Under the pieces are notes generated by a model. The model was given only the letters and a program-made list of their open reading frames with translations. It did no database searches and was not told the DNA's origin. The position numbers and the translations under genes are program-made. Below, piece by piece: positions 1-8,149 of a stretch of DNA of 64,000 nt (position 1 is the first letter of the stretch; every line of letters begins with the position of its first letter). This DNA is from Streptomyces apocyni (GTDB lineage: Bacteria; Actinomycetota; Actinomycetes; Streptomycetales; Streptomycetaceae). Location of the stretch: the NCBI RefSeq assembly GCF_009739465.1, contig NZ_WHOM01000045.1, forward strand, positions 248,001-312,000. The letters are read 5' to 3'.

Positions 1-8
1 GCCACCCC

Positions 9-1268
9 GTGACGCGTACCGCCACATCACCCGACGCCACACCATCCGGTGGCGCGCCACGCGCGCGTGCCCGCCTGTTGTGGGAGCTGCCCGCCCTGCC
101 CAGGCTGCTGATCGTCACCCAATGCGCTTTCAACATCGGCTTCTTCGCCGTCCTGCCCTACCTCGCCGACCACCTGGGTGGCTCCCTGGGGCTCGCGGGC
201 TGGCTGGTCGGACTGGTGCTCGGGCTGCGCACCTTCAGTCAGCAGGGGCTCTTCGTGGTCGGCGGGGTGCTCACCGACCGGTACGGACCCCGGCCGGTGG
301 TGCTCGCCGGATGTGTGCTGCGCGCCCTGGGGTTCGTCTGGCTGGGGTTCGCCCAGGCGACCTGGGCGGTGATCGGCGCGGTGCTGCTGGTCGGGTTCGC
401 CGCCGCGCTGTTCTCCCCGGCCGTCGAGACGGAGATCGCCCGGCAGGCCGTACGCCACGAGGAGGCGACCGGCGTCGCGCGTACCCGCGTGCTGGGTCTG
501 TTCTCGGCCGGAGGGCAGGCGGGCGCGCTGCTTGGGCCCGTGCTTGGCGCGGCCCTGCTCGTGGGCGGGTTCCGGACGGCCTGCCTGGCGGGGGCCGGGA
601 CGTTCGTCCTGATACTCGCCGGGCACTGGTGGCTGATGCCGCGCGCCCCGGCCCCCAGCGCGGCCACTGACGCTCGCGCAGTCCCCACGCCGGGCGGCGG
701 GGGACTGCGCGAGCTGGCGCGCAACCGGGCCTTCCTCGTGCTCTGCCTCGCGTACAGCACCTACCTCCTCGCCTACAACCAGCTCTATCTCGCGCTCCCC
801 GCCGAGCTGGACCGGTCCATGGGCTCGCAGGCGGCGCTCGGCTGGCTGTTCGCGCTCTCGTCGCTGCTGGTGATCGCGGGCCAGCTGCCGCTGTCGCGGT
901 GGGCGGCCGCGCGGCTGACCCATCCGGCGGCGGTGCGCTGGGGGCTGGTGCTGATCGCCGGGTCCTTCCTGGCGGCGGGCGTGCTGCTGCCGGTGGGCGG
1001 TCTGGTGCCCGCGCTGGCGTTCGTGGTGCTGCTGACCGTGGGGCAGATGCTGGTCGTGCCCGCCGCCCGGGCTTGGCTGCCCGACCTGGTGCCCGACCAC
1101 CGCCTCGGGCTGTGCACGGGCGCGCTGTCCTCGTTCTCCGGCGCCGTGGTGCTCATCGGCGGTGCCCCGTCGGGCGCGTTGCTCGAACGGGGCGGGGCGC
1201 TGGCGTGGCTGGCGCTCGCGGCGGTCCCCCTGGCGGGGGTGCTGCTGGTGCGGCCGAGCCGGGGCTGA
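9..1268 (+). CDS. MFS transporter
   Basis: A 419-residue, very hydrophobic protein of the size of a 12-helix major facilitator. The loop after the second helix carries the MFS motif A signature GVLTDRYGPRPVV (near residues 80-92). The middle, around residues 210-230, is a polar Pro/Ala-rich linker, as expected between the two six-helix halves. It probably exports a small molecule or drug by proton antiport, but the substrate cannot be read from the sequence. The GTG start is in the context CCCCGTGACG, where GTGA could also hold the stop of an upstream gene, so it may be the last gene of an operon that begins outside the window. Short tandem repeats follow the stop. Confidence 0.9.
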   Translation: MTRTATSPDATPSGGAPRARARLLWELPALPRLLIVTQCAFNIGFFAVLPYLADHLGGSLGLAGWLVGLVLGLRTFSQQGLFVVGGVLTDRYGPRPVVLAGCVLRALGFVWLGFAQATWAVIGAVLLVGFAAALFSPAVETEIARQAVRHEEATGVARTRVLGLFSAGGQAGALLGPVLGAALLVGGFRTACLAGAGTFVLILAGHWWLMPRAPAPSAATDARAVPTPGGGGLRELARNRAFLVLCLAYSTYLLAYNQLYLALPAELDRSMGSQAALGWLFALSSLLVIAGQLPLSRWAAARLTHPAAVRWGLVLIAGSFLAAGVLLPVGGLVPALAFVVLLTVGQMLVVPAARAWLPDLVPDHRLGLCTGALSSFSGAVVLIGGAPSGALLERGGALAWLALAAVPLAGVLLVRPSRG

Positions 1269-1320
1269 GGTCCGATGAGGCCGGGGGCGGCTCGATGAGG
1301 CCGGAGGAGGTCCGATGAGT
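1266..1320 (+). repeat. 20-bp tandem repeat after MFS stop
   Basis: GATGAGG recurs at 1274, 1294 and 1314 with an exact 20-bp period. Units share GATGAGGCCGG, and TGA triplets at 1266 (the stop), 1275, 1295 and 1315 fall in all three frames. Non-coding; function unknown. Confidence 0.6.
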
Positions 1321-1399
1321 TCTGTGCCGTTCGGGAGTCTGCACTACGAACACCCTGACGACCTGCTCCACGCCCTACGACGGAACGGACAGCGGCGAC

Positions 1400-2017
1400 A
1401 TGACCGGGACCACCGAGACCACCGAGACCACTGACACCATCGACTTCGCTCCGCAGACCCGCCTGGTGGCGCGACTCGCCGAGCACGTACGCGACGACCA
1501 GCTCGGCGGACCCACCCCCTGCGTCCCCATGGCCGTACGCGATCTGCTGGGCCATATCGTTGGCCTGACCGCCGCCTTCCGGGACGCGGCGCGCAAGGAC
1601 CTCGGCCCGAGCACGGACACGGACCCCAATCTGACGCCGCCAGACGTCGCCGCCAACTGGCGGGACATCCTGCCCCGGCAGCTCGCGGAGCTGGCCGACG
1701 CCTGGCGCGATCCCAAGGCCTGGGTGGGCGACACCCGCGCGGGCGGTGTCGACCTCCCGGCCGCCGTGGCAGGCCAGGTCGCCATGAACGAGCTGGTGGT
1801 GCACGGCTGGGATCTGGCACGCGCCACCGGGCAGGCGTACGCGCCCGACCCGGCCAGCCTCCGGGTGGCGTACGAGCTGCTCGCGGTAACGCCCGACGGA
1901 CCGGAACGCGAGGGCATGTTCGGGCCCATCGTCGCCGTCCCCGACGACGCGCCGCTGCTGGACCGGGTGGTGGGCCTGAGCGGCCGTCGCCCGGACTGGA
2001 GCGCCGAGCGGGGTTGA
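1400..2017 (+). CDS. TIGR03086 family (DinB-like, mycothiol-type) protein
   Basis: A 205-residue protein resembling the actinobacterial TIGR03086 family, which shares the DinB / mycothiol-dependent maleylpyruvate isomerase fold. The family layout is visible: an N-terminal helix with PTPCVPMAVRDLLGHIVG (near residues 38-55), where the histidine is a usual metal ligand, and the later element MNELVVHGWDLARATG (near 132-147) with the second histidine. Family members often use mycothiol or bind a divalent metal, but the reaction here is unknown. The first residues are a Thr-rich run encoded by repeated ACC/GAG codons, and no strong Shine-Dalgarno is visible, so the start is somewhat uncertain. Confidence 0.85.
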   Translation: MTGTTETTETTDTIDFAPQTRLVARLAEHVRDDQLGGPTPCVPMAVRDLLGHIVGLTAAFRDAARKDLGPSTDTDPNLTPPDVAANWRDILPRQLAELADAWRDPKAWVGDTRAGGVDLPAAVAGQVAMNELVVHGWDLARATGQAYAPDPASLRVAYELLAVTPDGPEREGMFGPIVAVPDDAPLLDRVVGLSGRRPDWSAERG

Positions 2018-2045
2018 TGATCCAAGGGGCCGTACTCTCGTCCGT

Positions 2046-2810
2046 ATGGGCCTCACCGTCACCGTGCTTGGCACCGCGTCACCTCATCCCCGGCCGGGCC
2101 ATCCCTGCTCGGGCTACCTGCTGTCGGCGGGGGACATCCGCGTCTGGGTGGACGCCGGGCCCGGGACCTTCGCGGAGTTGCAGCGGCACGTACGGCCGGA
2201 CGAGCTGTCGGCGATCTGGATCTCGCATCTGCACTCCGACCACTGGGCCGACCTGATCGCCGCGGAGGCGGGGATCGCGGACGGCGGGCTGACCGTCGAC
2301 GAGCCGATCCCCGTGTACGCGCCCGCGGGGTGCGCCGAGCGGCTGGCCGGGTTCTTCGGCGCGGCGGACCCGGGTGCGCTGGGCCAGGTCTTCGCGTTCC
2401 GGGAGCTGTCGGACGGGCTGCACCTGGACCTGGACGGGCTCCGGTTGACCAGCCGCGCCGTACATCACGGCGGGATCGAGGCGTACGGGCTGCGCGCGGA
2501 GGTCGCGGGCGACGTGCTGGCGTACTCCGGGGACAGCGGCCCGTGCGCGGCGCTGCGCGAGCTCGCCGAGGGGGCGGACCTGCTGCTGTGCGAGGCGGAC
2601 ATCGACCGCGCGCCGACGGGTGGCGAGCCGCGGCAGCACCTCACCCCGGAGGACGCGGGGGAGTTGGCCCGTACCGCACGTGTCGGCAGGCTGCTGGTCA
2701 CCCATGTCGGCCCCACGCTCACGCCCGACGCGGCCGTCGAGCGCGCCGCCGCGGCTTTCGGCGGCCGTACGGAACGGGCCCGCGAAGGCGCCACGTACCA
2801 GCTGATCTGA
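2046..2810 (+). CDS. MBL-fold metallo-hydrolase (RNase Z-like)
   Basis: A 254-residue protein with the metallo-beta-lactamase signature HLHSDH at residues 61-66 (H61, H63, D65, H66), the core of a dinuclear zinc site. Further expected ligands are present: the Asp in AYSGDSGP (near 160) and the His in LLVTHVGP (near 220). The compact architecture is that of RNase Z/ElaC-like or cyclic phosphodiesterase-like hydrolases rather than beta-lactamases. It is cytoplasmic, with no signal peptide. It follows the TIGR03086 gene by 28 bp and may be co-transcribed with it. The substrate is unknown. Confidence 0.9.
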   Translation: MGLTVTVLGTASPHPRPGHPCSGYLLSAGDIRVWVDAGPGTFAELQRHVRPDELSAIWISHLHSDHWADLIAAEAGIADGGLTVDEPIPVYAPAGCAERLAGFFGAADPGALGQVFAFRELSDGLHLDLDGLRLTSRAVHHGGIEAYGLRAEVAGDVLAYSGDSGPCAALRELAEGADLLLCEADIDRAPTGGEPRQHLTPEDAGELARTARVGRLLVTHVGPTLTPDAAVERAAAAFGGRTERAREGATYQLI

Positions 2811-2974
2811 CGCGCCCGCGCCGAGACGTATACGGCCGAACGGTTCCCTCCCGACATCTCGCCCGCTCCCCGCCGCGCACACCACGCGACACGTAACACG
2901 GCCAAAACCTGAACGGTCCCTTCCCAAGGAAGAATCCGGCTACCCCGCACGGATCACCGCCTTCGAGGAGCGCC

Positions 2975-4453
2975 ATGTCAGGACCGATGTCGGATCAGCC
3001 GGTAGAGCCGCCCACACCACCGACGCCACCTGTGTCGCCCCCGCCGCCGAGCAACGCCGTCGACCGCTTCTTCCAGATCACCGCGCGGGGCTCGACCCTC
3101 AGCCGTGAGATGCGCGGCGGGCTGGCCACCTTCTTCACGATGGCCTACATCCTCGTACTCAACCGCATCATCCTCGGCGGCACGGAGGACAAGTTCGGCG
3201 ACACCCTGGACGGGGCCCAACTGGTCACCGTGACCGCCCTGGTGGCTGCCGTGATGACCATCCTGATGGGCCTCACCGCCAACCTGCCGCTGGCGCTGGC
3301 GGCCGGGCTCGGGCTGAACGCCATGGTGGCGTTCCAGATCGCCCCGCTGATGAGCTGGCCGGACGCCATGGGCCTGGTGGTACTCGAGGGCATCGTCATC
3401 TGTCTGCTGGCCGCGACCGGGCTACGCGAGGCGGTCATGAACGCCATCCCGCTGGGGCTCAAGCAGGCCATCAGCGTCGGCATCGGGCTGTTCATCGCCT
3501 TCATCGGCTTCGTCAACGCGGGCTTCGCGACCCGTATCCCCGGTGAGACCGGCTCCGTACCGGTCCAGCTCGGCGCGGACGGGGCGTTGTCCGGGTGGCC
3601 GGTGCTGGTGTTCTGCCTCGGGGTGCTGCTGGTCGTCTCGCTGCTGGCGCGCGGCACCAAGGGTGCTCTCCTGATCGGCATCGTGGCGACGACCGTCCTG
3701 GCCGTCGTCATCAACGAGATCGCCGACATCGAGGACGCGGACTGGGGCCTGACCGTTCCGGCCATTCCCGACGACGTCGTCGCCGCCCCCGACTTCGGAC
3801 TGCTCGGGCAGTTCAGCCTGTTCGGTGCCTTCGGGCAGGTCAGCGCCCTCACTGTGGTGCTCCTGGTGTTCACGCTCTTCCTGACGGACTTCTTCGACAC
3901 CATGGGTACCGCCGTCGGCGTGACCAGCGAGGCGGGTCTGCTGGACGAGCAGGGCCGGGTGCCGCGCCTTGGGCGGCTGCTGTTCGTGGACGGACTGGCG
4001 ACGGTCGCGGGCGGTGCCGCGTCCGGCTCGTCCAACACCTCGTTCATCGAATCGGCCGCCGGGGTCGGCGAGGGTGCCCGTACCGGGTTCGCCAACCTGG
4101 TCACCGGCGGACTGTTCGCACTGGCGCTGTTCTTCACCCCGCTCGCCACCATCGTCCCGGCCCAGGCGGCGGCGCCCGCGCTGGTCGCGGTCGGCCTGAT
4201 GCTGATGACGCAGGTACGGCACATCGACTGGGCGCGCTGGGACATCGCGGTACCGGCCTTCCTGACGATCGCGGTGATGCCGTTCACGTACTCGATCACC
4301 AACGGCATCGGCGCGGGCTTCGTCGCGTACGCCGTCATCCGCGCCGCGACCGGCAAGGCGCGCGGGGTGCACTGGCTGCTGTGGGGGACGGCGGCGCTGT
4401 TCCTCGTGTACTTCGCCATCGACCCGCTGGAGCAGCTGCTCGGGGTGCAGTAG
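2975..4453 (+). CDS. NCS2-family purine permease (AzgA-like)
   Basis: A 492-residue polytopic membrane protein of the NCS2 nucleobase-cation symporter family, AzgA-like branch (adenine, guanine, hypoxanthine). Visible family features are an early GLATFFTMAYILVLNR helix, the DFFDTMGTAVGV motif near residue 305 and the signature SSNTSFIESAAGVGEGARTG near residue 355. About 12-14 membrane segments are expected. The first 25 residues are Pro-rich and cytoplasmic. An ATG start at 2975 has a good GAGGAG ribosome site eight bases upstream. A 164-bp intergenic region separates it from the preceding gene, so it probably has its own promoter. It would import purine bases by proton symport. Confidence 0.92.
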   Translation: MSGPMSDQPVEPPTPPTPPVSPPPPSNAVDRFFQITARGSTLSREMRGGLATFFTMAYILVLNRIILGGTEDKFGDTLDGAQLVTVTALVAAVMTILMGLTANLPLALAAGLGLNAMVAFQIAPLMSWPDAMGLVVLEGIVICLLAATGLREAVMNAIPLGLKQAISVGIGLFIAFIGFVNAGFATRIPGETGSVPVQLGADGALSGWPVLVFCLGVLLVVSLLARGTKGALLIGIVATTVLAVVINEIADIEDADWGLTVPAIPDDVVAAPDFGLLGQFSLFGAFGQVSALTVVLLVFTLFLTDFFDTMGTAVGVTSEAGLLDEQGRVPRLGRLLFVDGLATVAGGAASGSSNTSFIESAAGVGEGARTGFANLVTGGLFALALFFTPLATIVPAQAAAPALVAVGLMLMTQVRHIDWARWDIAVPAFLTIAVMPFTYSITNGIGAGFVAYAVIRAATGKARGVHWLLWGTAALFLVYFAIDPLEQLLGVQ

Positions 4454-4501
4454 GCCGTACGCCAGGCAGTCCACCCGCTCTTGTGTGCGGTACGAGATAG
4501 G

Positions 4502-4530
4502 TTGCATTCCTGACTAGGTCGCTCTACGGT
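4502..4530 (+). promoter_or_regulatory. Candidate vegetative promoter for the CPBP operon
   Basis: TTGCAT (4502-4507) and TACGGT (4525-4530) are separated by 17 bases, a good match to the main sigma factor pattern in Streptomyces. It lies about 60 bases upstream of the start at 4591. Confidence 0.45.
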
Positions 4531-4590
4531 CTAGGTAGCTGAAAGGCTTACGAGGCGGTGTCTGCCGTCTCGCGGGAAAGGGGGACCCTC

Positions 4591-5352
4591 ATGACCATCT
4601 CGCCGGACTTCACGACCGCCGCCCTGGCCGTCGCCGCCGTCCTGGTCGCGTATCTCGCCGTTGGCGAGCCGTGGCTGGGGCGGCGGATGTACGGCTCACT
4701 GGAGCGGCGCCGGGACAGCGAACCGCGCGCCCTGGTCCGCTACTACCGCGTGGTGCTCGGCATCTGGTGCGCGCTGGGCGCCCTCGCGGTGGCCGTGCTC
4801 GCGCTGTCGCCCGGGGCCGCCGCTGGTGATCTCGGGCTCGGCGCGCCGGACGACCCGCTGTTCACGTACGCCCTGATCCCGGTGTTCCTGGTGGCCGTCG
4901 GCTGGAGCGGGTGGGTGTTCCGGCAGAAGGCTCGCGACGGCCGTCACATTCCGGGGCTGAGCTCCATCAGCGCGATGCTGCCGCGTACGCCCGGCGAGCA
5001 CCGGTACGCGGTCGCCGTCGGGCTGGCCGACGGGGTGATCGGGGAGTTCGTCTACCGTGGACTGCTGATCGCGCTCGGCGTCGGCGTCCTGGGCCTCAAC
5101 GTCTATGTGGCCGCCGCGCTGGCACTGGCGGTCTACGCGCTCGCTGGCCTCTACCAGGGCCGTAAGGGCGTACTGCTCTTCGCGTTTTTCGGCGCGGTGG
5201 CCACCCTGCTGTACCTCCAGACCGGCAGCCTGCTGCTGCCGGTGGTTTTCCACGCGGCCATCGCCGTACGCGACCTGGTGATGACCCAGGACCCGGAGCG
5301 GACCCCGTCCGCGCCGCTCGGCACCGCCGCGCTCACCAAGGCCACCCCGTGA
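4591..5352 (+). CDS. CPBP-family intramembrane protease-like protein
   Basis: A 253-residue multi-helix membrane protein of the CPBP (CAAX protease / bacteriocin-processing, ABI) family. The C-terminal half holds the family motifs: GEFVYRG near residue 150, and a late helix ending PVVFHAAIAVRDLV with the HxxxN/D-like histidine. The canonical EExxxR motif reads GEFVYR here, so the first glutamate is missing and proteolytic activity is uncertain. The ATG at 4591 is chosen over a GTG at 4558 because AAAGGGGGA lies at proper spacing before it. It is first in a three-gene operon; its stop overlaps the GTG of the PadR gene. Confidence 0.85.
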   Translation: MTISPDFTTAALAVAAVLVAYLAVGEPWLGRRMYGSLERRRDSEPRALVRYYRVVLGIWCALGALAVAVLALSPGAAAGDLGLGAPDDPLFTYALIPVFLVAVGWSGWVFRQKARDGRHIPGLSSISAMLPRTPGEHRYAVAVGLADGVIGEFVYRGLLIALGVGVLGLNVYVAAALALAVYALAGLYQGRKGVLLFAFFGAVATLLYLQTGSLLLPVVFHAAIAVRDLVMTQDPERTPSAPLGTAALTKATP

Positions 5353-5711
5353 CGCCACCACCCGCCAAGGGCACACCGGTTGACCGCCGGGCCAGCTGGC
5401 TCAAGGGCGTACTCGACCTGCTGGTGCTGGCCAGCCTCACCAGCGGCGAGAGCTACGGCTACGAGATCGCCAAGACCCTCGCGGGCGCCGGGCTCGGCCA
5501 GATCAAGGGCGGCACGCTCTATCCCGTACTCAACCGGCTGGAGGAAGCGGGCTTGGTGGCCGCCGAGTTCCGGGCCACCGAGAAGGGGCCGGGGCGCCGC
5601 TACTACACGCTGACCGAGCAGGGGCGGCAGACCCTCGGCGAACAGGGCGGACTCTGGCTCGCCTTCGACGCGTCCGTACGTTCCATCCTGGCCGAAGGCG
5701 GTGTGACATGA
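5349..5711 (+). CDS. PadR-family transcriptional regulator
   Basis: A 120-residue winged-helix protein. Residues 15-90 match the PadR domain: LLDLLVLASLTSGESYGYEIAK at the start of the fold and GGTLYPVLNRLEEAGLV as the recognition region, followed by the wing GPGRRYYTLTEQG. PadR proteins are usually repressors. The GTG start overlaps the upstream stop (GTGA) and its own stop overlaps the next gene's ATG (ATGA), so all three genes are translationally coupled. The pairing with a following HAAS-domain membrane protein is a common arrangement in which the regulator controls its own operon. Confidence 0.95.
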   Translation: MTPPPAKGTPVDRRASWLKGVLDLLVLASLTSGESYGYEIAKTLAGAGLGQIKGGTLYPVLNRLEEAGLVAAEFRATEKGPGRRYYTLTEQGRQTLGEQGGLWLAFDASVRSILAEGGVT

Positions 5712-6460
5712 CCGGGCTCAACGACCCCACCGCGTACTTGGGTGAACTCGCCGCTCTGCTGCGCGCGGCGGGTCTTCCGGCGGACCATGTCGCGGCCACC
5801 GTCGACGAGCTCGCCGCGCATCTGGCGGAGAGCGGCGGCGACGCGGTGGACGAGTTCGGTCCGGTCGCGGAGTTCGCGCGCCAACTGACGCCGGGCGGGG
5901 CCGGGGGCGGGGGCGGCGAGCGGCCCGCCGCCCCCGAGGCGCGGGCTGAGTTCTGGCGCTGGACCGCCGACACCTTCGTCGACGAGAAGCTGCTCAACCA
6001 CTTCGGTGACGAGGGCTGGGAGGTCGAACGGGTCGACGCGCTCGGCCGCTTCGTCAGCCGCCGCGACCCGGAGCAGCCGCAACGCTGGGAGTACCGCAGA
6101 GAACTGGTCACGCTTGGCCGAGAGGGGCTGGACGAGAAGCTGGCGCCGGACGGCTGGGAAGCGTGCGGGAACTGGGTGATCTACGCGTGGTTCAAACGGC
6201 CCAAGGCGGCCAGCCTGGGGCCCGCCGCGCGGATCGAGACGCCGCAGCCCGCGCCGTCGCGGGGCAATTTCCTCAGCCGCCGCTTCTACGCCCTGGTCGC
6301 GGTGATCGCGCTGGCCGTGGTGGTCGCCGGGGTGGTCGTGGCCGTACGGGACGGGGAGGTGAGCTCGGGGCTCGGGTTCGCGACCGGGCTCCTCGCGGGG
6401 GCGGCGGTGCCGGTCGCGGCGATAGTCGGCTTCCAGCTGTGGAGTAACCGGTCGCGCTGA
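5708..6460 (+). CDS. HAAS-domain / DUF2812-like membrane protein
   Basis: A 250-residue protein that starts at an ATG overlapping the PadR stop. Residues 1-65 form a helical HAAS-like domain (PadR-associated). Residues 80-160 resemble a DUF2812 segment, with alternating Trp-rich stretches such as FWRWTADTFVDEKLLNHF and GWEACGNWVIYAWFKRP. Residues 195-245 contain two predicted membrane helices. A Gly-rich linker (GGAGGGGGE) joins the first two parts. It is probably a membrane-bound partner in signalling to the PadR regulator or the CPBP protein; the actual role is unknown. Confidence 0.85.
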   Translation: MTGLNDPTAYLGELAALLRAAGLPADHVAATVDELAAHLAESGGDAVDEFGPVAEFARQLTPGGAGGGGGERPAAPEARAEFWRWTADTFVDEKLLNHFGDEGWEVERVDALGRFVSRRDPEQPQRWEYRRELVTLGREGLDEKLAPDGWEACGNWVIYAWFKRPKAASLGPAARIETPQPAPSRGNFLSRRFYALVAVIALAVVVAGVVVAVRDGEVSSGLGFATGLLAGAAVPVAAIVGFQLWSNRSR

Positions 6461-6530
6461 GCGGGCCGGGCCGGGCAGGGCAGGGCAGGGCGCTTGCCCG
6501 CCCTGACCTGCCCCGCCCGGACCCGGCCGC
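6461..6530. terminator. Long GC-rich hairpin between convergent genes
   Basis: The 34-bp arm beginning GCGGGCCGGGCCGGGCAGGG pairs, with small bulges, with the arm ending CCCGGACCCGGCCGC around the loop CTTG. It includes a GGGCA triple tandem. It lies between two convergent stops, so it is probably a bidirectional terminator. Confidence 0.7.
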
Positions 6531-6539
6531 GATAGAGGC

Positions 6540-8063
6540 TCAGGCCGCCCCGGTGACGCGGCGCGGTAGGTTCAGCGGGTTCGCGTCCCGCAGTTCCTGC
6601 GGGAGCAGCGGCTCCGGTGTGTTCTGGTACGTCACCGGCCGTAGCCAGCGCTCGATCGCCGTGCCGCCCACCGAGGTCGAGGTGGAGGTCGTGGCCGGGT
6701 AGGGCCCACCGTGGTGCTGGGCCGCGGCGACGGCCACGCCGGTGGGCCAGCCGTTGACCAGGACGCGCCCGGCCAGGGGCGTGAGCAGGGAGAGCAGCTC
6801 GGCGGCGCGCCCCTGCCCCGCCGCCTCCGCGGCGGACAGCTGCACGGTGGCCGTGAGGTTGCCGGGCAGCCGGGCCAGCACCGCGGCGACCTCGGCCTCG
6901 GACGCGTACCGTACGAGGACGGTGAGCGGGCCGAAGCACTCCTCAAGGAGCAGGTCGTGCTCCCCGGGCGAGGTCAGGCGCTCGGCGGGAACGGTCAGGA
7001 AGCCCGCGCTCACCGTGTGCTCGTCGCCCGCGCCGGGAGTCACCGGAGCGTCCACGTCGGGGAGTTCGGCGCGCGCGGTGGCGCCCGCGATGAAGTTGTC
7101 CCGCATCCGGTGGTCGAGGAGCACCCCGGGTTCGGTGCTGGCGACCGCCTCGGTCAGGGACTTGACGAGCTGGTCGCCGCCCGCGCCCGCTGGCGCGAGC
7201 ACCAGACCCGGCTTGACGCAGAACTGGCCGACCCCGAGGGTCATCGAGCCCGCCAGCTCGGCCCCGATCTGGTCGGCGCGCTCGGCGGCCGCCTCCTCGG
7301 TGACGACGACGGGGTTCAGGGAGCCGAGTTCACCGTGGAAGGGGATCGGCACCGGCCGGGCGGCCGCGGCGTCGAAGAGCGCGCGCCCGCCACGGATCGA
7401 GCCGGTGAAGCCCGCGCCACTGACCAGCGGGTGACTCACCAACTCGACGCCCGCGTCGAAGCCGTGCACCAGCCCGATGACACCCTCCGGGATGCCCTGC
7501 TCCGCCGCCGCCCGGCGCAGCACCGCCGCGACCCGCTCGGAGGTGCCCGGGTGGTCCGGGTGCGCCTTGACGACGACGGGGCAGCCCGCGGCGAGCGCGC
7601 TCGCGGTGTCGCCGCCCGGTACGGAGAAGGCGAACGGGAAGTTGGACGCCGCGTATACGGCGATCACGCCGAGCGGCACCTTGTAGCGGCGTAGGTCGGG
7701 GACGGGCGGCGTCGCCGACGGGTTGGGGTGGTCGATGACGATGCCGAGGAAGTCGCCCTCGTCGACGATGTCCGCGAAGGACCGGAACTGGTAGCACGTA
7801 CGGGCGAGTTCGCCGGTGAGGCGGGCCGGGCCGAGTGCGGTCTCCGCGTCCGCGGCCGCGATCAGCTCGTCCTTGGCCGCGTCGAGCAGGTCCGCGGCGC
7901 CGCGCAGGAAGGCGGCGCGCACCGAGCGGTCGGCGAGCGCGTCGACCGCGGAGTGCGCGGCCCTGACCGCCCGGTCGACCGCGTCGGCCGAGGCCTCCAC
8001 CGCGACCTGTTCCCGCTGCTTCCCGGTACGGGGGTCGACACTCCAGACTGGTACTGCTGCCAC
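6540..8063 (-). CDS. Alpha-ketoglutarate semialdehyde dehydrogenase (NADP-type ALDH)
   Basis: A 507-residue aldehyde dehydrogenase. Features typical of the 2,5-dioxovalerate dehydrogenase subgroup are KVPLGVIAVYAASNFPFAFS, PGGDTASALAAGCPVVVKAH and GQFCVKPG with the catalytic cysteine. The enzyme would oxidise alpha-ketoglutarate semialdehyde to alpha-ketoglutarate with NAD(P), the last step of non-phosphorylative sugar-acid pathways. The GTG at 8063 is chosen over 8093 because GGAGG sits seven bases before it. It is divergent from an IclR regulator, which probably controls it. It may complete the sugar-acid route encoded at 25-40 kb; hydroxyproline catabolism is an alternative role. Confidence 0.9.
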   Translation of the reverse strand: MAAVPVWSVDPRTGKQREQVAVEASADAVDRAVRAAHSAVDALADRSVRAAFLRGAADLLDAAKDELIAAADAETALGPARLTGELARTCYQFRSFADIVDEGDFLGIVIDHPNPSATPPVPDLRRYKVPLGVIAVYAASNFPFAFSVPGGDTASALAAGCPVVVKAHPDHPGTSERVAAVLRRAAAEQGIPEGVIGLVHGFDAGVELVSHPLVSGAGFTGSIRGGRALFDAAAARPVPIPFHGELGSLNPVVVTEEAAAERADQIGAELAGSMTLGVGQFCVKPGLVLAPAGAGGDQLVKSLTEAVASTEPGVLLDHRMRDNFIAGATARAELPDVDAPVTPGAGDEHTVSAGFLTVPAERLTSPGEHDLLLEECFGPLTVLVRYASEAEVAAVLARLPGNLTATVQLSAAEAAGQGRAAELLSLLTPLAGRVLVNGWPTGVAVAAAQHHGGPYPATTSTSTSVGGTAIERWLRPVTYQNTPEPLLPQELRDANPLNLPRRVTGAA

Positions 8064-8098
8064 GACCGTTCCTCCAGATGCGATGCCACTCACCAGGT

Positions 8099-8116
8099 CG
8101 TTCGATATGCTGAACG
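8099..8116. promoter_or_regulatory. Candidate IclR operator
   Basis: CGTTC-N8-GAACG is an inverted repeat with perfect 5-bp arms in the short divergent region between the aldehyde dehydrogenase and the IclR gene. IclR proteins often bind such GTTC/GAAC-type palindromes near their own promoter. Inferred only from symmetry and position. Confidence 0.4.
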
Positions 8117-8149
8117 TCGTCTCTGATGATGAACTCTCTCGGAGGCTAT

